Assembly: GCA_034660035.1 (NCBI GenBank)
Contig: JAYEIJ010000102.1
Location: forward strand, 1-11,776
Direction: 5' to 3'
DNA: 11,776 bases
Source: JAHEEL01 sp034660035
Lineage (GTDB): Bacteria > Actinomycetota > Acidimicrobiia > Spongiisociales > UBA5794
The notes below the pieces were generated by a model. It was given only the letters and a program-made list of their open reading frames with translations. It was not told the DNA's origin and made no database searches. This document shows, in pieces, positions 6,267-11,776 of this stretch; position 1 is the stretch's first letter; each line of letters opens with the position of its first letter. The translations under genes and the position numbers were made by a program.

Positions 6267-6524
6267 GTGAAGACCGGCATCCACCCCGAATACGCTGAGA
6301 GCACCGTCACGTGCTCATGCGGCAACACGTTTACGACGCGCTCGACGGAGAAGGAACTCCACCTCGAGCTGTGTGACCAGTGCCATCCCTTCTACACCGG
6401 CAAGCAGCGGCTTGTCGACTCGGGTGGTCGGGTCGAGCGCTTCCGCAAGCGCTACGCGAAGGCCGGGATCGATACCGGCACCACACCCGCTGAGAAGGGC
6501 GACTCCTCCGACGAGGAGGCCTAG
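6267..6524 (+). CDS. rpmE: 50S ribosomal protein L31, zinc-binding type
   Basis: Protein of the ribosome central protuberance that helps bridge the two subunits. It is the C+ form: CSC (C16, C18) and CDQC (C36, C39) can bind zinc, followed by the family signature HPFYTGKQR and GGRVERFRKRY. At 85 residues it is longer than the common 66-75, because of a C-terminal acidic tail (GDSSDEEA). The start is GTG 6267, with AGGAG at 6254-6258, 8 nt upstream; MKTGIHPEY is the standard N-terminus. It follows rho by 42 bp without a terminator, so the two are likely cotranscribed. In actinobacteria and bacilli C+ L31 is often part of zinc homeostasis together with a C- paralogue; none is seen here. Confidence 0.96.
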   Translation: MKTGIHPEYAESTVTCSCGNTFTTRSTEKELHLELCDQCHPFYTGKQRLVDSGGRVERFRKRYAKAGIDTGTTPAEKGDSSDEEA

Positions 6525-7472
6525 TTGAGTCGCCCCCCGGGCGCCAGCGTCGGTGGCCAGGCCGTCATCGAGGGCGTGATGATGCGCGCCCCCGAGGCAT
6601 GGGCCGTCGCGGTCCGACGCCCCGACGGTGTCATCGAGGCGAAGCGCCACGACCTTCCCGGCATCACGAGCCGCTCCAAGGGAGCGAAGGTGCCGTTCCT
6701 ACGCGGGATCTTCGTTCTGGCCGAATCCCTGAACCTCGGTTTCCGGGCTCTCTCATGGTCCGCCGAGAAGGCGGGTGACGAAGAGGAACAGATCTCGCGA
6801 ACCCAGGTCATCTGGACGATGGTGGTTGCCATCGTTCTCGCGATCGGGCTGTTCGTGCTCGTACCGGTGCTCGCCGCCGGATTCCTCAAGCGCTACGTTG
6901 CAGACTCCAACATCGCGTTCGTCGTCATCGACGGCCTGATCCGGATCTTCCTGGTGGTCGGGTACATCTGGCTCATCGGACGCGCCGACGACATCCAACG
7001 CGTGTTCCAGTACCACGGGGCAGAGCACAAGACGATCCATGCGTACGAGAACGGGGATCCGCTCGACGTGGAGGCGATCCAGCGCTACAGCCCCCGTCAT
7101 CCTCGATGCGGCACGTCGTTCATCATCATCGTTGCGATGGTCGCCTTCTTCGTGTTCCTGCTGCTTGCACCGCTCCAGTTCGTGTGGCAGGTCGTAGCGA
7201 GGCTCGCCCTCATCCCGGTCATCGCCGGGATGTCGTACGAAGTGTTGAAGGCCGCGGCGGGTCATCGGTGGCTCGCATGGGCATCGAAGCCCGGAATGTG
7301 GATCCAGTCGATCACGACCAAGGAACCCGGAGACGATCAGGTCGAAGTTGCCGTGGCGTCCCTCCTCGCCGCTCTCGACGACGAAGCGGTGAACGAGGTC
7401 AAGCAACGGGGTCCGGTGGTCGCGGCAGCGCTCGCGGCCGAGTACGACCTCGACGACTCAGACGATGGATGA
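6525..7472 (+). CDS. DUF1385 (YqhQ-like) membrane protein
   Basis: Member of the DUF1385 family, named YqhQ in Bacillus subtilis; its biochemical role is not established to my knowledge. The 315 residues begin with the family signature GGQAVIEGVMMR. About four membrane segments are seen, near 95-118, 130-152, 199-221 and 223-245. The conserved polar motifs YHGAEHKTIHAYENG (from Y163) and HPRCGTSF (from H192) supply His, Glu and Cys that could bind a metal or form an active site near the membrane. The start is TTG at 6525, directly after the rpmE stop; GAGGAGG at 6513-6519, inside rpmE, is a near-perfect ribosome binding site 5 nt away and decides the start. It overlaps prfA by 8 bp. The gene is often found next to rpmE/prfA, so a link to translation is suspected only from neighbourhood. 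Confidence 0.9.
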   Translation: MSRPPGASVGGQAVIEGVMMRAPEAWAVAVRRPDGVIEAKRHDLPGITSRSKGAKVPFLRGIFVLAESLNLGFRALSWSAEKAGDEEEQISRTQVIWTMVVAIVLAIGLFVLVPVLAAGFLKRYVADSNIAFVVIDGLIRIFLVVGYIWLIGRADDIQRVFQYHGAEHKTIHAYENGDPLDVEAIQRYSPRHPRCGTSFIIIVAMVAFFVFLLLAPLQFVWQVVARLALIPVIAGMSYEVLKAAAGHRWLAWASKPGMWIQSITTKEPGDDQVEVAVASLLAALDDEAVNEVKQRGPVVAAALAAEYDLDDSDDG

Positions 7473-8541
7473 GCGTCTCTCTCAGCGGTTAGTCGCCACC
7501 GACGAGGAATTCGAAGCGAACCTCGCCCTCCTCGCCGATCCCGCCGTCATCGCCGACCAGAAGCGATACCGGGAGGTCACGGGCCGTCACGCCGAACTGA
7601 AACCGATCGTCGACGCCTACCGCCGATACCGTGACGCCGAGACGGAGTCTGAAGAGGCGGTCGAACTGGCCGCGATCGAAGACGATGCAGAGATGACCGA
7701 GTACCTCAACGGCGTCATCGAGGCCAAGCACGCCGAGATGGTGGCAACGGAAGCGGATCTCCGGCGTCTGCTGATTCCGAAGGATCCGAACGACGACAAG
7801 GACGTCATCGTGGAGATCCGATCCGCTGCCGGTGGCGACGAGGCGGCGCTGTGGGCGGGGGATCTCTACCGGATGTATGAACGTTTCGCGGAGCGCAACC
7901 GGTGGGCGATAGATCCGATCGACGTGTCCCTATCGGACACGGGTGGACTCAAGGAAGCGACGTTCGCCGTCAAGGGGAAGGGCGCCTACTCCCGGTTCAA
8001 GTTCGAGGCGGGACCGCATCGTGTGCAACGTGTTCCCAAGACGGAGTCGCAGGGGAGGGTGCACACGTCGATGGCGACGGTGGCCGTGCTCCCCGAGGCC
8101 GAAGCGGTCGAAGTTGAGATTCTGGACAACGACCTCGACATCGAGACGATGCGTTCGCAGGGTCCGGGCGGACAGTCGGTGAACACCACAGACTCCGCCG
8201 TGCGGATCACGCACCGTCCGAGCGGCATCGTCGTGTCGTGCCAGGATGAGAAGTCCCAACTGCAGAACAAACTCAAGGCGATGCGTGTGCTACGGGCGAG
8301 GCTCTACCAGCAGCAGATCGCCGAGCAGGCCGGGGAGCGTGCCTCCGTGAGGCGATCCCAGGTGGGCACCGGCGAGCGATCCGGGAAGATCAGGACCTAC
8401 AACTTCAAGGAGAACCGCGTGACCGACCACCGCGTCGGTCTGACGATCCACTCCCTGCCGAACGTCCTGGACGGCGATCTAGAAGCCCTGCATGATGCGC
8501 TGATAGCGGACGAAGCAGCAAGGGCGTTGGCGGGGGAATGA
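7465..8541 (+). CDS. prfA: Peptide chain release factor 1
   Basis: Class I release factor that reads UAA and UAG and triggers peptide release. At 358 residues it has the usual length. The catalytic GGQ is at 235-237 within RSQGPGGQSVNT; its glutamine is the target of PrmC, encoded next. The codon-recognition tripeptide is P191-K192-T193 (family PxT; PAT in E. coli), which marks RF1 rather than RF2 (SPF). The order of N-terminal helical domain (about 1-105), domains 2/4 and GGQ domain 3 is complete. ATG 7465 lies inside the end of the DUF1385 gene (8-bp overlap) with only a weak ribosome binding site, so translational coupling is likely. Heptad-repeat element C begins right after its stop. Confidence 0.97.
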   Translation: MDERLSQRLVATDEEFEANLALLADPAVIADQKRYREVTGRHAELKPIVDAYRRYRDAETESEEAVELAAIEDDAEMTEYLNGVIEAKHAEMVATEADLRRLLIPKDPNDDKDVIVEIRSAAGGDEAALWAGDLYRMYERFAERNRWAIDPIDVSLSDTGGLKEATFAVKGKGAYSRFKFEAGPHRVQRVPKTESQGRVHTSMATVAVLPEAEAVEVEILDNDLDIETMRSQGPGGQSVNTTDSAVRITHRPSGIVVSCQDEKSQLQNKLKAMRVLRARLYQQQIAEQAGERASVRRSQVGTGERSGKIRTYNFKENRVTDHRVGLTIHSLPNVLDGDLEALHDALIADEAARALAGE

Positions 8542-8660
8542 GCTACCAGCTGCAAGCAATGAGCTTCAAGCCGCAAGCTTCAAGCCGCAAGACCCAAGTC
8601 CTGCTTCAGTCTCTCTACTTTCAACCTTCTTCTTGCAGCTTGTAGCTTGTAGCCATCTAC
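8542..8660. repeat. Inverted heptad-repeat element C (after prfA)
   Basis: The 119 bp divide into 17 consecutive 7-mers in one unbroken register starting at the base after the prfA stop. The first nine all begin with G, most resembling GCTNCAA (GCTTCAA at 8563 and 8577, GCCGCAA at 8570 and 8584, GCTGCAA at 8549). The last eight all end with C, and three follow TTGNAGC (8633, 8640, 8647), the reverse complement of the left unit. The arms switch sense at GTCCTGC (8598-8604), a word shared with element B. The ends can pair into a hairpin of about 110 nt. It is non-coding and separates prfA from prmC, which are often adjacent. Confidence 0.75.
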
Positions 8661-8669
8661 CGACGGACC

Positions 8670-9476
8670 ATGGATTCCACCGAACTGCTCCGCACAAGCT
8701 CTGACCTTCCTGACCACGAAGTCCGACGGCTTCTCGAGGCTGCAAGCGGACGGCATTGGACGTCGCTGATCCTTGGGGTCGATCTCACGACCGGTGAGGT
8801 CGAGGCGTTCCGCAGCTTCGTGGAGCGGCGTCGGGCGGGTGAACCGTTGCAGTACATCGAGGGCATCGTTCCGTTCGGACCGATCGAGGTCGCCGTCGAT
8901 CAGCGGGTGCTGGTGCCTCGCCCCGAGACCGAGGAACTCTACGAGATCGCCAAGGACGCCGTCGAAAGCCCGCTGGTGATCGTCGACCTCTGCACAGGGA
9001 GCGGGAACCTCGCCATTGCCCTCAAGCACACCTTCCCGGCAGCATCGATCTACGCGACGGACATCTCTTCCGATGCCGTCGATCTTGCCAGGGAGAACGC
9101 CAGGGACGTCGGTCTCGACGTGACCATCCTCCTCGGTGACCTCTTCGATCCGTTGCCCGACCATCTCCGGGGCAGAGTCGATCTCATCGTGTCGAATCCG
9201 CCCTATCTCGCGGTAGCCGAACTCGCGGACCTGCCGGTCGACGTACGCGACCACGAACCGACCATGGCACTCGTCGCCGGTCCGATCGGAGATGAGGTGC
9301 TCGCAAGGATCGCCGAGGCCGGATCCGACTGGCTCCGACCCGGCGGCGTGATCATCTGCGAGATCTCCGAATTCCATGGATCGGCCATCGCCGACCGCTT
9401 CGCATCGCTCGGCGGAGAGATCAAACGTGATCTGTTCGGCAAGGAACGCTTCGTGATCGGCGCCGCACCGCAGTAG
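8670..9476 (+). CDS. prmC: Release factor glutamine N5-methyltransferase
   Basis: SAM-dependent enzyme (also called HemK) that methylates the GGQ glutamine of RF1 and RF2, raising termination efficiency. It has 268 residues. An N-terminal helical domain precedes the catalytic fold. PRPETEEL is the usual start of the catalytic domain, and the SAM-binding loop is DLCTGSGN (106-113). The catalytic NPPY (176-179) lies in VDLIVSNPPYL; its Asn and Pro backbone hold the substrate glutamine amide. The start ATG 8670 has only a weak purine stretch (GACGGA) upstream. It sits downstream of its substrate gene prfA but is separated by 128 bp, mostly heptad element C, so it may have its own transcription start. 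tsaC follows 9 bp after its stop. Confidence 0.95.
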   Translation: MDSTELLRTSSDLPDHEVRRLLEAASGRHWTSLILGVDLTTGEVEAFRSFVERRRAGEPLQYIEGIVPFGPIEVAVDQRVLVPRPETEELYEIAKDAVESPLVIVDLCTGSGNLAIALKHTFPAASIYATDISSDAVDLARENARDVGLDVTILLGDLFDPLPDHLRGRVDLIVSNPPYLAVAELADLPVDVRDHEPTMALVAGPIGDEVLARIAEAGSDWLRPGGVIICEISEFHGSAIADRFASLGGEIKRDLFGKERFVIGAAPQ

Positions 9477-9485
9477 GTTGTAGGG

Positions 9486-10055
9486 ATGGACACAGAGATC
9501 CTCTCCACAGCACTCGCAGCGGTCGCCGCCGGTGAGCTCGTCGGGATTCCCACCGACACGCTCTACGGCATCGCTGCCGACCCGTTCAATCCGGACGCAC
9601 TCGACCGGATCTTCATCGCCAAAGGACGCCCCGGCATCAAGCCGCTGGCGATTCTCGTGGCCGACCTGGGGCAAGCCCAGCAGCTGGTGGCCTTCGGCGA
9701 TCGTGGCCTCGAGCTTGCCGAGGAGCACTGGCCCGGAGCGCTCACGCTCGTCGTGCCGAAGCTCAAGTCGATCCCAGACTGGATCGGTGACCCGGATCGG
9801 CGGACCCTCGGCCTGCGCTGTCCGAACCATCCGGTGGCACTGGAGTTCCTCCGTGAGAGCGGGCCGCTCGCTGTGACGAGCGCGAACATCTCGGGACGAC
9901 CGGCCGTGTTGACCGATGTGGACGCAAGGAACTTGTTCGGCGATGACGTCGCCGTGTACCTCGAAGGTGAGGCGGTCGGCGGGGAGGCCTCGACGATCAT
10001 CGACCTCACCGAGCCGTCCGAATGGGTGCTGAGAGACGGCCCGATCGCTCCGTGA
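9486..10055 (+). CDS. tsaC: L-threonylcarbamoyladenylate synthase (Sua5/YrdC family)
   Basis: Makes threonylcarbamoyl-AMP from threonine, bicarbonate and ATP, the first step of the t6A37 modification in tRNAs that read ANN codons. At 189 residues it is the short YrdC/TsaC type, without the C-terminal Sua5 domain. Signatures: PTDTLYG (22-28), the nucleotide-binding KGRPGIKPL (46-54) and TSANISG from T131. The position after prmC is conserved in many bacteria. The start ATG 9486 lies 9 bp after prmC; the upstream AGGTTGTAGGG is a weak and rather close ribosome binding site. The next gene overlaps its stop. A YciO-type paralogue with other function cannot be excluded, but the genomic position favours TsaC. 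Confidence 0.93.
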   Translation: MDTEILSTALAAVAAGELVGIPTDTLYGIAADPFNPDALDRIFIAKGRPGIKPLAILVADLGQAQQLVAFGDRGLELAEEHWPGALTLVVPKLKSIPDWIGDPDRRTLGLRCPNHPVALEFLRESGPLAVTSANISGRPAVLTDVDARNLFGDDVAVYLEGEAVGGEASTIIDLTEPSEWVLRDGPIAP

Positions 10056-10540
10056 AGCGTTCGATCCTCGGGATCATCGTCGGGACAGCGATCGCCGTCT
10101 CCGGATTCTGGCTCGCGTTGATGGTGCTCAGGTCCAGCATCTCGATCGGGCTGTTCATCATCGGAGTGTCGGTGGCGATGTCCATGCTCGCCGTCGCGGG
10201 GTTCGGTGGCGAGCCGGATCCACTGCCGACCGGTATCCGCGCTTCGATCGCGGGTCTCGTCGCCGGCTCGCTGCTCTTCGTGCTGTCGATCGTCACCGGA
10301 TCGGGGACGATCACGTTGCTGCTCCCCGCCGTCACCCTCGGCATCGGAGGAGTGATCGCCTATCCCGGGGATGGGGACCCGCACCGGCTCTCCATGCGGC
10401 TGGCCGTGTCGGGCGCCGCGGCCGCTCTCGTCGTCGTCGGAGGCCTCGTCGCCGTTGAGATCTGGCTCATACTTGCGCCGCTCCTGCCGCTCCTCGCATT
10501 AGCAGCGGGCGACTGGTTGGTCGACCGCTCGAAGGACTGA
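10052..10540 (+). CDS. Unrecognised small multi-pass membrane protein
   Basis: I do not recognise this family. The 162 residues are almost wholly hydrophobic, with five or six likely membrane segments (about 5-26, 29-51, 62-82, 86-105 and 115-152, the last long enough for two). Short polar links lie between them, and the C-terminus is charged (DWLVDRSKD). No catalytic motif stands out. GTG 10052 is chosen because it overlaps the tsaC stop as GTGA, the typical coupled arrangement, and gives a short MKRS start before the first membrane segment. An in-frame ATG at 10022 would add ten residues (MGAERRPDRS) and overlap tsaC by 34 bp. In M. tuberculosis the gene after sua5 is rfe (wecA), also a membrane protein, but this is far too short and lacks its motifs. 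Confidence 0.75.
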   Translation: MKRSILGIIVGTAIAVSGFWLALMVLRSSISIGLFIIGVSVAMSMLAVAGFGGEPDPLPTGIRASIAGLVAGSLLFVLSIVTGSGTITLLLPAVTLGIGGVIAYPGDGDPHRLSMRLAVSGAAAALVVVGGLVAVEIWLILAPLLPLLALAAGDWLVDRSKD

Positions 10541-10603
10541 GAACCGGGCCGTCGCCGACCGACCGATGGCTACTCTGACCGGTTGAACCAGAAGAGGATC
10601 TCC

Positions 10604-11776
10604 ATGACCGACATGACACCGCTACTGCAGGCCGATCCGGTACTTGCCGATCTCATCGGGCAAGAGGTTGAACGCCAGCGCACCCACATCCATCTGATCG
10701 CCTCAGAGAACATCGCCGACTACGCGATGCTGCAGGTCGTCGGGTCCGTGTTCACGAACAAGTACTCGGAGGGCTATCCGGGACGCCGCTACTACGAGGG
10801 ATGTGAGGTGATCGACGCCGTCGAGACCCTCGCGATCGAACGGGCGAAGGCGCTGTTCGGAGCGGAACACGCCAACGTCCAACCGCATGCCGGATCGCAA
10901 GCGAACCTGGCGGCCTTCCTGGCAGTTCTCCAGCCCGGTGACACGATCCTGGGAATGCGTCTCGATCAAGGCGGTCACCTGACGCACGGCTCCCCGGTCA
11001 ATTTCTCCGGGCACCTCTTCAATTTCGTCTCCTACGGCCTTGATCCACAGACGGAACTCATCGACATGGATGCGGTGAGGGACCTCGCGATCGAGCACCG
11101 ACCGAAGATGATCGTCGCCGGATACTCGGCGTACTCGCACATTCCGGACTGGGCCGGGTTCCGGGAGATCGCCGACGAAGTCGGGGCGGTCCTCCTCGTC
11201 GACATGGCTCACCTCACGGGACTCATCGCCGGTGGGGCGCATCCAAGCCCGGTGCCGTTCGCCGACATCGTGACGGCAACCACCCACAAGTCGCTGCGCG
11301 GTCCCCGGGGCGGGCTGATCCTATCGACGAATGAGTACGCGACGGCGGTCGACAAGGGCGTGTTCCCGTATGCACAGGGCGGCGCCGTGAACCAGCAGAT
11401 CGCGGGCAAAGCCCTGGCCTTCAAGAAGGCCTCGGAACCGGAGTTCGCGACCTACGCCGCCCAGATCGTGGCCAACGCGAAGGCGCTGGCGGGTGCCATG
11501 GCGGCCGGCGGTGCTCGGATCGTGTCCGGAGGCACGGAGAACCACATGTTCCTCGTGGACGTCGGCAGCATCGATCCCGATCTGACCGGGAAGGAATCTG
11601 CGACGTTCCTCGATCAGATGGGCATCACCCTCAACCGGAACTCGATCCCGTTCGATACCCGTTCACCGTTCGTTACGTCGGGGATCCGGATGGGAACTCC
11701 GGCGGTCACGAGCGTCGGCATGAAGCAGGAACAGATGCTCACCCTCGGCGGTGCCATGGTCGAACTCCTGCGCCAC
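10604..11776 (+). CDS. glyA: Serine hydroxymethyltransferase (3' end outside the window)
   Basis: PLP enzyme interconverting serine and glycine with transfer of a one-carbon unit to tetrahydrofolate. 391 codons are visible without a stop; the family has about 415-430, so only the last 25-40 residues are missing. Signatures: NKYSEGYPGRRYYEGCEVID near the N-terminus, DQGGHLTHGSPVN, DMAH (200-203) with the PLP-binding Asp, the Schiff-base K229 in TTHKSLRGPRGG, and RSPFVTSGIRMGTPA near the end. One oddity: the loop normally written GGPLMH or GGPLEH is GGAVNQ here (259-264). ATG 10604 is preceded by AAGAGGA (10592-10598) 5 nt away, which decides it over the in-frame ATG at 10613. The 63-bp gap upstream has no clear terminator; a TACTCT at 10571 might be a -10. 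Confidence 0.96.
   Translation, partial: MTDMTPLLQADPVLADLIGQEVERQRTHIHLIASENIADYAMLQVVGSVFTNKYSEGYPGRRYYEGCEVIDAVETLAIERAKALFGAEHANVQPHAGSQANLAAFLAVLQPGDTILGMRLDQGGHLTHGSPVNFSGHLFNFVSYGLDPQTELIDMDAVRDLAIEHRPKMIVAGYSAYSHIPDWAGFREIADEVGAVLLVDMAHLTGLIAGGAHPSPVPFADIVTATTHKSLRGPRGGLILSTNEYATAVDKGVFPYAQGGAVNQQIAGKALAFKKASEPEFATYAAQIVANAKALAGAMAAGGARIVSGGTENHMFLVDVGSIDPDLTGKESATFLDQMGITLNRNSIPFDTRSPFVTSGIRMGTPAVTSVGMKQEQMLTLGGAMVELLRH

Noticed and set aside
8580..9830. 416-codon open frame on the - strand across element C, prmC and tsaC
   Set aside because: It crosses two well-identified genes and a repeat region and has no domain of its own.
10541..10603. Intrinsic terminator between the membrane protein gene and glyA
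   Set aside because: Only short palindromes (such as GGTT/AACC) and no T-run are seen; the gap is too weakly structured to call.

Overview
The window is high-GC bacterial chromosome carrying conserved housekeeping genes, nearly all on the + strand. The order argS - hom - thrC - rho - rpmE - (DUF1385) - prfA - prmC - tsaC is the backbone known from actinobacteria such as Mycobacterium tuberculosis (argS-lysA-thrA-thrC-thrB-rho-rpmE-prfA-hemK-sua5). A DUF1385 gene between rpmE and prfA, and glyA after tsaC, instead recall Firmicutes and deep-branching Actinobacteriota. A deep-branching, probably uncultured actinobacterium (for example Acidimicrobiia-like) is my best guess; it is inferred from synteny and codon style, not proven.

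Layout. Positions 1-254 hold a tRNA-Arg(CCG) gene on the - strand and a second, partial copy of its 3' end 158 bp away, with two hairpins between; this resembles an attachment-site scar or tRNA-gene duplication remnant. A short divergent promoter region follows, then argS (313-2079). After a 139-bp gap come hom and thrC, overlapping by 4 bp (2219-4527), the threonine branch without thrB. A strong-looking sigma-70-type promoter at 4625-4652 and a leader of about 134 nt precede rho (4794-6224). Then come rpmE, a DUF1385 membrane protein and prfA, tightly packed (6267-8541). A 128-bp gap leads to prmC, tsaC and an unrecognised small membrane protein (8670-10540). glyA starts at 10604 and runs off the right edge.

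How the genes fit together. Much of the window serves protein synthesis: a tRNA-Arg and its synthetase, ribosomal protein L31, release factor RF1 (prfA), the methyltransferase that modifies the RF1 GGQ loop (prmC), and the threonylcarbamoyl-AMP synthase that uses threonine to build t6A in ANN-decoding tRNAs (tsaC). Threonine itself comes from the hom/thrC branch. Rho couples transcription termination to translation.

The least ordinary signal is in the gaps. Three of them (after argS, thrC and prfA) each hold two oppositely oriented arms of degenerate 7-bp tandem repeats in strict register, able to fold into long imperfect hairpins. Two of the three lie where lysA and thrB sit in the canonical actinobacterial order. 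I see no defence system, transposase, CRISPR array or biosynthetic cluster, and no obviously new protein system.
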